Assembly: GCA_020186115.1 (NCBI GenBank)
Contig: WSYJ01000144.1
Span: 186,001-250,000, forward strand
Reading direction: 5' to 3'
Source of the DNA: Histomonas meleagridis
Lineage: Eukaryota; Parabasalia; Tritrichomonadida; Dientamoebidae
DNA length: 64,000 nucleotides
Shown here one piece after another: positions 1 to 10,260 of the stretch. Both the position numbers and the translations under genes were made by a program. The notes beneath the pieces were generated by a model. That model saw nothing but the letters and a program-made list of their open reading frames with translations, ran no database searches and was not told the origin of the DNA. The first letter of the stretch is position 1. The number at the start of each line of letters is the position of its first letter.

Positions 1-1293
1 ATAGCCCAAATGTTTCAACACATTTGTCACACATATTAACACATTTCCGATGATTTCATTGTCATTTTTCAACACATTAATCAAATCAATAAAAAACGGG
101 ATAAAAAAATCATTAAACAAACATCCAGCGCTACACGCAAGTGCATAACATAAGTTCAACGAAGGCTCCAATGATTTCATGTAATTAATTATTTGTATTT
201 CTTCGATTTTACAGATTTCACTAAAACAATAAATAGTGTCTTCATTAATAACATTATCTGAATCGATTTCGTCAAGTGATTTCGTTGCGTTGTCCAACAT
301 GTTCTTGAATAGATTTTGCGTAATTGTCTTTAAATAATTTATATGTTCGACCTTAAGATTCGAAATAAATGTTTTCCATGTTGACCAAAACTCATTCGAT
401 GTATTATTCCATCCATAAGTTACCAACAAAGTAAAGCATTGTTGATGATTAAGAAATATATTATATGAACACATTTGATGAATATATTTCGTAAGGATTA
501 ATGACAAAATTTGCGCGGATTTACTATTGTCAATTGATGAGTGATATAAATTGGGAAGTAATATGTTGAAATATTGCTCAAAGTAATCAGTGGTATCATA
601 ACGATCGATAAATAACGTTTGAAGAATGCAAATTGTTTCATCAAATAAAATTTCGTTGTTGAGATAATTCTTGGTAAGTATCGTAAGCGTTTGCTCAGTA
701 ATAAGTTGCCGTGGTGAAGCCCATTTACATAGTTCGTTGTATAGTTCAAGTGATGATGGTGTTGCATCGATTTGATGAAAGATGACATCAACTAATAATG
801 GAAGTTGATGTGAAAAAATTTCACGTATTTGATTCTTCCTAAAAAATGGTATGTTGTCATTGGTTTCAAGTATGTTAAAATATTCAACTAATACAAATGA
901 TGCAGAGATTTGTATCATTTCATCAATGAAATCACCCCAAATTTCAGGAAAGTCATTGATCGCAATTTGCGCTAGAAGTTTGGCAGTGGATGAAATAATT
1001 GATGGATCTCGATTTTCTCGGTCATTTAAAATGAAAAAAAGAATTTGACGAAGTTTCAATTTAATAGAAGAGTTCCATTTATTCCAATCATGGGCGGCAA
1101 TGCTTTGGCATACATGTAATGAAGCATAAATAGGATATAAATCATGATAATTTTCTAGAATTGTAATAGCAACATAAAGACTTTGAGGATTACTTATCCA
1201 ACTATAATAGAAATCTGCGGCTTCTTGTTGTTCGCCAAGATTTTGTGAATAAAGAGCTTCTGCTTGTTGTGCAAGAAAATCTGCATCAAGCAT
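1..1293 (-). CDS. Karyopherin-beta (importin/exportin) N-terminal part, runs off the window
   Basis: An open frame of 431 codons runs from an ATG at 1293 to the window edge without a stop, so the 3' end is missing. The N-terminus (AQQAEALYSQNLGEQQEA) leads into amphipathic helices of the kind seen in the importin-beta N-terminal domain. One stretch (AKLLAQIAINDFPEIWGDFI) resembles the segment after that domain in exportins, where a helix ends in a P..W motif. Karyopherins of this family carry cargo through nuclear pores under Ran control. The gene is divergent from the ORF at 1378, with only 84 bp between the two starts. The family call is by eye; which karyopherin it is cannot be told from this half. 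Confidence 0.65.
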   Translation of the reverse strand, partial: MLDADFLAQQAEALYSQNLGEQQEAADFYYSWISNPQSLYVAITILENYHDLYPIYASLHVCQSIAAHDWNKWNSSIKLKLRQILFFILNDRENRDPSIISSTAKLLAQIAINDFPEIWGDFIDEMIQISASFVLVEYFNILETNDNIPFFRKNQIREIFSHQLPLLVDVIFHQIDATPSSLELYNELCKWASPRQLITEQTLTILTKNYLNNEILFDETICILQTLFIDRYDTTDYFEQYFNILLPNLYHSSIDNSKSAQILSLILTKYIHQMCSYNIFLNHQQCFTLLVTYGWNNTSNEFWSTWKTFISNLKVEHINYLKTITQNLFKNMLDNATKSLDEIDSDNVINEDTIYCFSEICKIEEIQIINYMKSLEPSLNLCYALACSAGCLFNDFFIPFFIDLINVLKNDNEIIGNVLICVTNVLKHLGY

Positions 1294-1377
1294 CCCCTGA
1301 CAATATTATTTTTATTGAAAAATCATGTCGAAAATATATTTGAATCAAAATATTATTATAATTATTATGCGCATTTT

Positions 1378-2463
1378 ATGATCAAAGAATCAAAAACATT
1401 AAAATTAATTCAAGATCAACTAGCAAAAGGAAGAAGCTTTGAAAATAGTGAAATAAAAGAACAAGATTTTATTGCATATTTTGAAATTAATTACAAAGAT
1501 ATGTTGGAAATACTTAGTGATTTCACTGCTGATAAAGACATACAAGAAAATGCTCTAGGAATTCTAGAAACAGGTACTACATATTTATCTTCAATTTCTT
1601 TCATTTCTTTTCCTCATGACACAATGCTAATTCTATTTCATTACCTTCCATCACCAAAAGCTATAAATGCAATTGCAAATATAATTTCATATGATCCTAA
1701 ATTTATAACATCATTTATGAATTGTTTTCAAACTAATTTAAACTTTACGAATTATTTTTCTAATTTGCTCTTTAGTAATTCTTTATGCTCCACAGCAACT
1801 TTGCGCCTTATAGAAAGCATGATTTGTATCATAGATTCACGAGAATCCACTTTTCCATTAATTTCAAATTTAATAAAATCCATTCAAACCCTTCCATTTG
1901 ATATCCAAGCTCATGGCTTCCATATTCTTTCAATTGTAAGCACATTTCACATTGAAGATTTTTATAATTTTTTGAAAAGTAATGATAAATTGCTTTCAAA
2001 TGTAACACATGATGATGCATTATTTAAGGAAGCAATTAACTTCCTTTACCAGCTTGCGCAAGACTCTCCAGATTCGTTTCAAGTCATCGAATCGTTTGAC
2101 ATCAAAACCGTTTTCGTTCATTCAATTTCAAATATGAAACACATCAAACGCGTTTGCAATATTGTGTATAATTGTTGTGTTGTTTCGATTGATGCAATCC
2201 AATTCTTTTGTAATGTCGGGTTTATTGGCATGTTATTCGAACTGAAAGATAAAGTTTCATTTTCGGTTTGGAATGATGTAATTTCACTTTTTTGTCTGAT
2301 TGCAAATGATGGAAACGAAACATGTTTGGGCTACTTAGCTGAATTAAATGTGGATGGCGATGTCGAAGAATGTATTGAATGCTTGGATGATCCTGAAGAA
2401 GTAATTTGCGCACTTAATAATCTAGCAAATTATAGAAGAAATCATTCGCCATTTTATGAGTAA
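1378..2463 (+). CDS. Armadillo/HEAT-like helical protein, function unknown
   Basis: A 361-residue protein starting at the first in-frame ATG (MIKESKTLKL). The frame is open further upstream, but only through non-ATG codons that would overlap the divergent karyopherin gene. The whole protein is made of paired helices with regularly spaced Leu, Ile and Phe, as in ARM/HEAT solenoids. There is no signal peptide, membrane segment or catalytic motif. The stop codon reads TAAA. In overall style it resembles the proteins at 20371 and 43329. I do not recognise an orthologue, and the function is open. Confidence 0.75.
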   Translation: MIKESKTLKLIQDQLAKGRSFENSEIKEQDFIAYFEINYKDMLEILSDFTADKDIQENALGILETGTTYLSSISFISFPHDTMLILFHYLPSPKAINAIANIISYDPKFITSFMNCFQTNLNFTNYFSNLLFSNSLCSTATLRLIESMICIIDSRESTFPLISNLIKSIQTLPFDIQAHGFHILSIVSTFHIEDFYNFLKSNDKLLSNVTHDDALFKEAINFLYQLAQDSPDSFQVIESFDIKTVFVHSISNMKHIKRVCNIVYNCCVVSIDAIQFFCNVGFIGMLFELKDKVSFSVWNDVISLFCLIANDGNETCLGYLAELNVDGDVEECIECLDDPEEVICALNNLANYRRNHSPFYE

Positions 2464-3278
2464 AATTATTTGTTTTAAACTCTTTTATATGCGGCCATGT
2501 TTTTCAATTTATGAATAACATTTTCCTACAAATCGGAATTTTGAGATGATAAATATTATTTATAATAAAAACAACAGATAAAATTTAAATTAAAGAAAAA
2601 TATTTTTGATTTAATTTTTATTTTATATTCACAATAAATGTATTGTTTCAGGAATTCATTTTCTGCAAACATTAGACTTACATTACATTTTTATAGAAAA
2701 AATCATGTTCGTGAATTAATGCTAAACAATTATGAATATGGTATTTATTATCCAAAATTTCAATAAAGTTCTAAAACTTTTTTCTAGAAAATTCGAAAAA
2801 GTGACAGTGATTTAACCTCATTTGTTTTTACAGTTCGTTCAATTGCTGTTACGCAATTCAAATTTCTGTAATATGTTGAAAAAGTAAAAAGCTACACATT
2901 ATCGGAATAATTGTTTTTTCCCTACATTTGTCCGATTATATTTCTTGTGATCATATTCATTTGAGCGCAGTGGCTGACAATATTAAAAAAATAATCGAAA
3001 CAGAAGATATCACTAAAAATCAATTTCAAAAAATTAATATCCAAAAAAAATGTGAACACAATTTTAAAGCCCTTTTAATTATTCAACATATAAAAAGTTC
3101 AATTCTTTGTTACATTTTAAATTTTTATACAACAATTAGTTTAACTTTTGATCAAAAAATATTTTTTCATTCTCAGCAGGAAATCAAATATTTCTCTCCT
3201 TTCTTTTCATTTTTATTCATTCTTTTTGACTTATTTAGAAATATATCGTCTTATTTTTCCATAAACTTATCGAATTTA
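2464..3278. other. Intergenic, AT-rich
   Basis: No gene is supported here. The frame of the downstream BspA protein stays open from 2928, but without an ATG before 3279. That open stretch may be an untranslated leader or contain an unrecognised first exon. Confidence 0.5.
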
Positions 3279-5036
3279 ATGTTTTTTTATTGTTACATTT
3301 CGAGAAAATCTTTATCAGCAAATTATAAATTAATTAATCATCAAATTAAAGGAAAGAGTATTAAATTCGCTTTCATAATATTTATTTTATTTTTTTCTCA
3401 TTCATTGCAGTGTTATAACGAAAGAACATCAACGTTAAATATATCAAACCCAAGTGAATTCACAAATCTAAATGATTATCAAAACAATGTGAATCATATC
3501 ATTATTTCAAAGGGAATAATGACAATTCCAAATTGTTCTTTTTATAAATGGAATAAAGTGATAAATGTTTTGATTGATGACACAGTTACTTCAATTGGAT
3601 CATATGCATTTTATGAATGTACTAAATTAGAAAATGTTTCGTTTGGAGAAGGTATAACATATATTGGAGAATGTGCGTTTCAAACTTGTAGTAAATTAAA
3701 ACATATAACATTTAAAAGTAATCTTACAACAATTGGGCAAAATGTGTTCCTTGGATGTGCTCGACTTGAAAGTGTATATCTCAATGAAGGAGTTAAAACA
3801 ATTGGACCTTTTATGTTTAAAAATTGCAATCTTGCAGATGTTGCAATTCCAAGCACAGTTTCTTCAATTTTTACAAATCCATTTCACTGCTGCAACAATC
3901 TTAAATTTATAAAAATTTCTAAAAAAAATCAATATTTCTCTAATTATGAAAACGATGGAGTTTTATATGATAAAAATATTACAAAACTTATTAGTTATCC
4001 AAATGGAAATGCCACCGAAACATTTAAAATTCCAGATTCAGTGACTTCAATTGAACCACATGCATTTTATTCATGCTCTAATTTATTATCAATTTTACTT
4101 GGAAATAATGTAAACACAATAAAAAGTTATGCATTTACAAGTTGTATGTTCACAAGTTTCATAGTTCCGAACTCTGTTATAGAAATTCAATCAAAAGCTT
4201 TTTATTCTTGTGAACATTTGGAATCAATTTTTATTGGAAAAAATGTGGGATATATTGGTGATGAAACATTTAGATATTGCGGATTACTCAAATGCATTTA
4301 TTTTTATGGAGAAACTTCTCCAATCTTTGGAAGTAATTGTTTTAGTAATATTTCGACAAAATCCGTTATGGTAAGTGAATTATATCAAAACGATACATTT
4401 GGAGTTTTAGCTATAAACAAAAAAGTAATTGATGACTGCAATCCATTGCTAACACTAACTTTTACAAAGTCTAATACATTTACAAAGTCTAATACATTTA
4501 CAAAGTCTAATACATTTACAAAGTCTAATACATTTACAAAGTCTAATACATTTACTAAATTAAATTCTGTTTCATATAATCCATACTTAACGCATTCTTT
4601 TATTTTTACGAATACTTTATCTATCACAATGACAATTTCAATTTATGAATCATTTGTTACAAATTCATTAATTATTTCTAATATTAATTCATCATATACG
4701 TATTCTATTACGCAATTTATTTATTATGGATATGTTAATATTATTTATTCAACTTATTATCAAGTTTATAGTAATTTCTTTACATTAAAAAATAGTAATA
4801 ATGATAATGAACAAAATAAAATATCAGCAAAAGTTCTTATTAGTATTATATGTTGTTCAATTGTAATTGTTCTTTTAATTATCGGACTTATAATTTTTTT
4901 AATTAGGAAAACTAATAAACAAACCGAAAAAACATCATCAAATATATCAGCAAATAAAGAAACAGAAGATAAATTTGAAAAAATTGGTCAAGAATTAAAA
5001 AATTATCCATTAAATGAAAATGATCAATGGATTTAA
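3279..5036 (+). CDS. BspA-type leucine-rich-repeat surface protein
   Basis: A 585-residue protein from the first in-frame ATG. A hydrophobic stretch about 35 residues in (FAFIIFILFFSHSLQC) would serve as signal sequence or anchor. It is followed by about ten repeats of the LRR_5/BspA type, each with a pattern like I...AFY.C..L..I..... Then comes a Ser/Thr-rich stalk with a six-residue tandem repeat (FTKSNT), one transmembrane helix (VLISIICCSIVIVLLIIGLI) and a short charged cytoplasmic tail. Trichomonads use such proteins at the cell surface for adhesion, and that role is inferred here. The start is uncertain: the ATG is far upstream of the signal-like stretch, and a TTGCAG just before the mature part could be a splice acceptor. 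The last 37 bp are duplicated beyond the stop. Confidence 0.85.
   Translation: MFFYCYISRKSLSANYKLINHQIKGKSIKFAFIIFILFFSHSLQCYNERTSTLNISNPSEFTNLNDYQNNVNHIIISKGIMTIPNCSFYKWNKVINVLIDDTVTSIGSYAFYECTKLENVSFGEGITYIGECAFQTCSKLKHITFKSNLTTIGQNVFLGCARLESVYLNEGVKTIGPFMFKNCNLADVAIPSTVSSIFTNPFHCCNNLKFIKISKKNQYFSNYENDGVLYDKNITKLISYPNGNATETFKIPDSVTSIEPHAFYSCSNLLSILLGNNVNTIKSYAFTSCMFTSFIVPNSVIEIQSKAFYSCEHLESIFIGKNVGYIGDETFRYCGLLKCIYFYGETSPIFGSNCFSNISTKSVMVSELYQNDTFGVLAINKKVIDDCNPLLTLTFTKSNTFTKSNTFTKSNTFTKSNTFTKSNTFTKLNSVSYNPYLTHSFIFTNTLSITMTISIYESFVTNSLIISNINSSYTYSITQFIYYGYVNIIYSTYYQVYSNFFTLKNSNNDNEQNKISAKVLISIICCSIVIVLLIIGLIIFLIRKTNKQTEKTSSNISANKETEDKFEKIGQELKNYPLNENDQWI
4461..4550 (+). repeat. 18-bp minisatellite, five units, coding
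   Basis: Five perfect head-to-tail copies of an 18-bp unit (tttacaaagtctaataca) encode FTKSNT repeats in the stalk of the BspA-like protein. A sixth copy is degenerate. The unit length is a multiple of three, so copy-number changes would keep the frame and alter stalk length. Confidence 0.95.
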
Positions 5037-5073
5037 AAATTATCCATTAAATGAAAATGATCAATGGATTTAA
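5000..5073 (+). repeat. 37-bp tandem duplication across a stop codon
   Basis: Two identical 37-bp copies (5000-5036 and 5037-5073) lie head to tail. The first encodes the last residues and the TAA of the BspA-like protein, and the second lies in the 3' flank. Confidence 0.95.
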
Positions 5074-5417
5074 AAATTTTAATTACGATTTTAAATAATT
5101 TGTTTTTAAAAGTTTAATAAATGCTTTTTTATGTTCTAAAATATTTTTTTATATAATTTATTGAGTAAAAACTATAAATTTTATCAAACAAATATCATTT
5201 TATGCTTTTGATCAATAAATATCATCATAGAAAATAAAACACGTTTTTTTAAGCTTTTGCAGATAAATCAGAAAAGATATTCCTATCAAATTTTACTGTT
5301 ATCTGAAAATTGATTGAATTCATTCAAATGAAAAATGCGGTATCGTACTTTTAACGGCTTCCCCGTATTTAACGAACCTTATTGTTTTCGCCAAGAAAAA
5401 CAATAAGGTTCTTCCCC
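5037..5417. other. Intergenic with M3-like motif
   Basis: After the 37-bp duplication the region is AT-rich. AACGGCTT at 5353-5360 fits an M3-like promoter motif about 60 bp before the next ATG. No gene is seen. Confidence 0.5.
5353..5360 (+). promoter_or_regulatory. M3-like motif
   Basis: AACGGCTT about 60 bp before the ATG at 5418. Confidence 0.4.
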
Positions 5418-7574
5418 ATGCTCGAAGAAATCTACAACAAACTAAAAACCTCTGTACCAGAAATACCTAAAGCGCATTTAACAGGGTACATACGAGCAGC
5501 AGAAAAAGTTCGAAATAAAATAATATTACATCAAAGGGCGTCATCAATATTACTATTAGTTACATCAGGTGTATATCCAGAATCGCTTATACCACCAAAA
5601 GATCATTTATTTACTGTTGTTCATCAGGGAACAGATGATTTAATGCAACATGTTCAACCTCAACAAATTCAATATATTTCTACATTTGCACAATTTATTG
5701 CACGAAATCCTTCAATTATGATTCGTGCATTAGAAGCTAATTATAAAAATAGACAACGCAGAGATTTTTATATCTTTATGATATATTCTACAATTCCTGC
5801 TTTCTTCGGCTTTTTCACATCAGGGGAGCACATTTCTGATGCTTTCCCATTTTATTGTAGTTTAGTTGGTACTTCCTCCAAAAAGATTGTTGATGAAGCA
5901 TTAATTCCATTTTTCTGCAACGGAACCACATTTCGCTTTATAGAGAATGTTTGTGATATATTTTTTTCTACCTTTTGTTATGATTCTCGTTTAGATTCTG
6001 AAATGATTCAAAATAATTTAATAGTTACAACATATGTACCTCTTGTTTTGCAATCCATTAAAAATAAATATCCACTTCTTCCACAACCACATCAATTTAT
6101 TCTTCGATTTATGATTACTCGTGGATGGAGTCAACTACATGTTCTTCATTTTTTCCTTCATTCTTTTGCTCTTCCTCAACTCCTCCGAGTACTAAAAGCC
6201 ACTCCATACTACCGTCATTTCTTTCAATTCAAGTACTTATGTGTTTACCTCAAAGACAATATGAAAAATTATCAAAATTTTTGTGACATTTTTTCAATGC
6301 GTTCAAATCCACTTTTTGAGGTGCCGTTAAGCTACACACCTTTTCAATTGACATATACGACACTTTTGCTTACACCGCTCGATGTCCATTGTGCTATAAC
6401 TAGTCTTCAACTTATTAATGAATTACCAGCAAATTTAAGACATTTTGTTAAAAATCAATATTTTGACTCAATTGATTTAAAACCATTTTGGATAAAAATA
6501 TATTCCAAAAAACCAAAAATTCCACAAGAACTAAGTGCTAACTGGAGACAAGTTGTTTTTAACAATGACGAATATCAATGCTTACAAGCTTCAGCACCAA
6601 ATCCAGATTTCAAACGATTATGGTGTGAGATACAAATGAGCTGTGAAGAACTTCTTATTCCACCAGTTGACTATTTACTTGGTAATGCAACTCTTCCATT
6701 AGAAGAACGAGAGAAACTTCAAATTATTAAAAAGATCATTGGAGACAAATATGATTCATTTGTCCAATATTCCATGGAACAGAACATTATTGATCTCCAA
6801 AACTCAGCCAACAATTTTGAGCATTATTTAATGCATCAAATGATTCTTAATTCCATAATTCAAATATCAGATTTATTTGAGCAATACTATAATTCGATCT
6901 CTTTACCAATAATCCGCTCCCAAATGACCCATATTTTATCTCCCATAGTATCTCTTACGTTTAATTCGACCAAAGAATTAATGAATAAGATATTACGAAA
7001 AGTTGATTCACCACAATTACATCAAATTGTTTACATGATGATAATCCAACACTTTATCTCCATCACATTACCGAGCGAAATCATCAATCGGATGCGAATT
7101 TTGGAACGCAAATGGCAAATGCATTTAGAAGAAGTTCGCGAAACTATAGTTCTGCCGAAGCCATTCCATAGCACGAACAAAGGCAACTCGCGAAAGGCGC
7201 TTTTGTTACATCAGAAGCTATGGATGGCCGTTGAAAACATAAGAAATGTTAATTCGGTTCCATTCGAATGGACGTTTCACATATTGTTTAAGTCTCTTAA
7301 GCAATTGGACGAGTTGGTTCGCGTCGATGATTGCGAAAGTACTGTTATCCAATTCGCAATTGCGTTTAGTGATTGCTCAAAGTTGATTTCGAGAGTTTTG
7401 TTTTTGAACAACTTCGTGATGAAACAAAAGTATTTGAATCTGATCGAAAATGAAAACGATTTCTTATGGCCGCGTTTGGAAATAGCAGTGTTACATTTGC
7501 TGTCCAAGAATAACGAGTTGATGGAAGAATACCTGACGTTGCAGGACGAATTGGTAAATTATAGACTTGAATAG
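5418..7574 (+). CDS. Large helical protein, function unknown
   Basis: A 718-residue protein starting MLEEIYNKLKTS. The open frame begins 12 codons earlier at a TTG, which I do not consider a start. The sequence is predicted to be mostly helical with many aromatic residues. It has no signal peptide, clear transmembrane helix or recognisable catalytic motif. The overall look, a long helical region with conserved Arg, Phe and Asn patches, recalls GTPase-activating or scaffold proteins, but I see no arginine-finger signature and make no family call. G+C content rises in the last 450 bp (7130-7570), unlike the middle of the gene. Confidence 0.8.
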   Translation: MLEEIYNKLKTSVPEIPKAHLTGYIRAAEKVRNKIILHQRASSILLLVTSGVYPESLIPPKDHLFTVVHQGTDDLMQHVQPQQIQYISTFAQFIARNPSIMIRALEANYKNRQRRDFYIFMIYSTIPAFFGFFTSGEHISDAFPFYCSLVGTSSKKIVDEALIPFFCNGTTFRFIENVCDIFFSTFCYDSRLDSEMIQNNLIVTTYVPLVLQSIKNKYPLLPQPHQFILRFMITRGWSQLHVLHFFLHSFALPQLLRVLKATPYYRHFFQFKYLCVYLKDNMKNYQNFCDIFSMRSNPLFEVPLSYTPFQLTYTTLLLTPLDVHCAITSLQLINELPANLRHFVKNQYFDSIDLKPFWIKIYSKKPKIPQELSANWRQVVFNNDEYQCLQASAPNPDFKRLWCEIQMSCEELLIPPVDYLLGNATLPLEEREKLQIIKKIIGDKYDSFVQYSMEQNIIDLQNSANNFEHYLMHQMILNSIIQISDLFEQYYNSISLPIIRSQMTHILSPIVSLTFNSTKELMNKILRKVDSPQLHQIVYMMIIQHFISITLPSEIINRMRILERKWQMHLEEVRETIVLPKPFHSTNKGNSRKALLLHQKLWMAVENIRNVNSVPFEWTFHILFKSLKQLDELVRVDDCESTVIQFAIAFSDCSKLISRVLFLNNFVMKQKYLNLIENENDFLWPRLEIAVLHLLSKNNELMEEYLTLQDELVNYRLE

Positions 7575-8915
7575 AATTTGTGTAATAAAATTGTATTTGG
7601 AAATGATTTTTTTTTGGCTTTTTATAATTGAAAAAAATCTGTAGTATCGGCTCTACTTTTTGACTACGATTCTATTGAAACCGATCAAAAATTATTGCCC
7701 GTTTTCTGCAACCAGTTATGTAACTATCGGCTTTTTCGGGCAACCCCGTCAAATTGACAAAATTTTGCTTCAATTTTCTTGCTCCAAGAAATGCTTTTTG
7801 TCCTTGCATTCATTACCAAATGTTATTCAACTGTTAAAACAATAGTGGTTCCTCCCCAATTAGATTATCTCATCCATGGTGTTGAACATAAAACAATCCC
7901 AATACATTCCTTTCAGACACTAAGAATCAAAAATAAAGCAACCAATGGAAAAATTAAAACAGTAACTTTGCGTCCTATAACAGTAATTGAAGCTTTTACT
8001 AAACTCCGTGATACTAAAGCAATTAAAGACAAAAATGATGAAAACAAGATCGAGTTGAAACGCGCTTTTAAAACCTTACAAACATATTTTGCAAAACAAA
8101 AATCACCAAATGGTATTATTTATGGACAAAAATACCCTAAGATAATTAAGTCTTATGCAGAAATCTTGCCTAGATCCAACGAACAAGCAATGCGAAAGCG
8201 ACCCAAAGTTATTTCAACATATGTATAAAATATTCGAAAGTTATAATGGAGGCCAACAATTTAGTAAAAAAATTTTCCCATTTTTTTTCACATTTAATGC
8301 TTTTTATTACAAACACACCAAAGGCAAAAACGGCGTATAATTATAATTCATGCTAAAAAAGTATAGGTTGTGCCGGTATTTGAAGTATCACCACTTATCT
8401 TTTGGCACTCATAATTTAAGCTTTTGATATGATCATATCATAATTTTTCATGTTTTAGTTAGGTATTTAATGTTTTTCATCTGAGATGGGGAATTTAAAG
8501 AGAATCAAAAAATGTTTACCTGTTTTTTAATCGTCTTTAAAATCAATATTGACTAACTTCATCTGCTAATTTCAATGAAATCATAAACAGTATATCATAC
8601 TGTTGAGATATTTCAGTGTGCTCTTGCATCAATGAATAGATAATCTTATTATAACAAGTTATAGTTAAAAATATAACAAAAAATAAGGAAACATTTTAAT
8701 TTTGCACAAAAAAGATTTTGGACATCTGGTTCTTGTTTCAATGCAGATGAATAAATTTACCGTTTGAATAATTATTTATTTGAATACTCTTTATCCATTC
8801 TTCTCATTTACATTTAAACATTTTTTATAATTATTTCGACAATTTCTTTAAAATCACTAAAAATTTAAATTTAAAAAATTTTTTATTACAACATACAAAA
8901 CAAAAAATGAGATTT
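7575..8915. other. Long non-genic stretch with one weak ORF
   Basis: This 1.3-kb gap between two convergent genes holds one doubtful ORF (7791-8228). The rest is AT-rich without open frames of note. An ACCGTTT at 8757 has no start codon nearby. Confidence 0.5.
7791..8228 (+). CDS. Hypothetical basic protein, doubtful
   Basis: The ATG frame encodes 145 residues starting MLFVLAFITKCYST, which could be a short signal-like stretch, followed by a Lys-rich region (KNKATNGKIKTVTLRPITV). No family is recognised. An overlapping open frame begins upstream (7660-7845), suggesting a frame-broken relic of a longer gene. Codon use is not clearly gene-like. It may be an expressed small gene, a relic or chance. 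Confidence 0.3.
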   Translation: MLFVLAFITKCYSTVKTIVVPPQLDYLIHGVEHKTIPIHSFQTLRIKNKATNGKIKTVTLRPITVIEAFTKLRDTKAIKDKNDENKIELKRAFKTLQTYFAKQKSPNGIIYGQKYPKIIKSYAEILPRSNEQAMRKRPKVISTYV

Positions 8916-10169
8916 CTATATACCGAAATAATAAAAGAACGCTCTTACTCCACTTTCATAACTTTCCTCGTCCCTCAGCCGATAGTTAGCCATATAATTC
9001 CAATTCTCCGACTCGTCCACTATCATCGAGAACAGCCCCATTTGCGTCGACGAGAATCTGAAAAGCGAGTCGACTTCGCACGACATGTAATACGCGTTTG
9101 TCATTGCTCTCATTGCAGATATTGTTGTGAAGCTCGAGCGAAATGTTCCGATTAGTTTGTCGCACATGATGAGACACGCCATGTCGTTCAAAGCGTCTCT
9201 TTTGTTTCCGTCCTCTTTTTTCGATGCTTCTGAGATGAAAAAACGTTTTTGATATCTTTCCTTAAAATAGGTCGTATATTGGTCATAATTAGATGTGAAG
9301 AATATGTACTGTTTGGAGTTCTGATGAAGGTCATCAAGAAATGGTTGAAGAGTACGTTTAAGGAAATCAAGATTCCAGATGAAAAATTTCCCTTTGTAAT
9401 GTCGACGGACATGAACACCAATGACTTTGATGTTCTGTGGAATGCTTTTAAATTGTTTTTGAGCAAATTGGATAACAGAGTCGGAAAAATACGTAAAATA
9501 ATTTGATAGGAAATATATAAAATGGACACCAAAATATGCACGGGTATAATAATTGATGTCTGGATCAGTAAGAAGTTGATAAGGATAAAGAAATTTGGCT
9601 TTAAATGGAAGATGGAAATTTAATAATACCGAATAATTTAAATTGGGCCAATATTCCGTGGTTAAAAGTTGCTTGAATGTGCGTTGGTAGTCTTTGGGTG
9701 GTTCTTTGATTGGAACAGATGGTGGGAATAATAAACCATCTTTTGTAAAATTATAATGACTAAACACAGCACGATTTAATAAAACCCCCATTAAAACACC
9801 ACTAGCAGCATGATACATGCCATTCCCAATCCCAGCTTTCATTAAAAGATCAACAATTCGATGATCTTCATAATCAATTCCTTGAATTTTTTTCTCCCAG
9901 TTAATGATTGTGTCATATGCTTTGGTTAATTGAGAACATTTGATTTCGCTTTTTGGCGACCAGCATGGTTGAAAGCTTCTTTTCCATGTTGGTAAGTGCA
10001 TTGATTGCATAATATTCCAAAGATAATGTTCTTTTCCTTCGTTCAAAGTAACATGAAATCTTGGCTCTGGAATTGATTTTTCTCCCTTGAAAAACAAAAA
10101 GATGAAGAAAAGCATCAGCTTTTTTTCACGTTCAAAAAGTGAATATCGAACAAACATTGTTAATTTCAT
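8916..10169 (-). CDS. Fucosyltransferase-like type II membrane glycosyltransferase
   Basis: A 417-residue protein from an ATG at 10169. The N-terminus has a short basic tail and one hydrophobic helix (LMLFFIFLFF), the signal-anchor layout of Golgi glycosyltransferases. About residue 115 is GIGNGMYHAASGVLMGVLL, matching the donor-binding G.GN......G.L.A.L pattern of eukaryotic fucosyltransferases. About residue 248 is IGVHVRRHYKG, the HVRR motif of the alpha-1,2/1,6 and O-fucosyltransferase superfamily. Near the C-terminus, CDKLIGTFRSSFTTISA matches the third motif. It probably transfers fucose from GDP-fucose in the Golgi. The acceptor, and the choice between GT11, GT23 and GT37 types, cannot be settled by eye. 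Confidence 0.75.
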   Translation of the reverse strand: MKLTMFVRYSLFEREKKLMLFFIFLFFKGEKSIPEPRFHVTLNEGKEHYLWNIMQSMHLPTWKRSFQPCWSPKSEIKCSQLTKAYDTIINWEKKIQGIDYEDHRIVDLLMKAGIGNGMYHAASGVLMGVLLNRAVFSHYNFTKDGLLFPPSVPIKEPPKDYQRTFKQLLTTEYWPNLNYSVLLNFHLPFKAKFLYPYQLLTDPDINYYTRAYFGVHFIYFLSNYFTYFSDSVIQFAQKQFKSIPQNIKVIGVHVRRHYKGKFFIWNLDFLKRTLQPFLDDLHQNSKQYIFFTSNYDQYTTYFKERYQKRFFISEASKKEDGNKRDALNDMACLIMCDKLIGTFRSSFTTISAMRAMTNAYYMSCEVDSLFRFSSTQMGLFSMIVDESENWNYMANYRLRDEESYESGVRAFFYYFGI

Positions 10170-10260
10170 AAATTGATTTACGTCAATTTACAAACGATTA
10201 TTTTGTTTTGAAAATTCAGATCATTTCCGATCATTTTCATCACAATTAAAACAGTTAGGA

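Noticed and set aside
8986-9541. Extra ORFs on both strands over the fucosyltransferase
   Set aside because: The family motifs lie only in the 417-codon minus-strand frame; the others are shadows.
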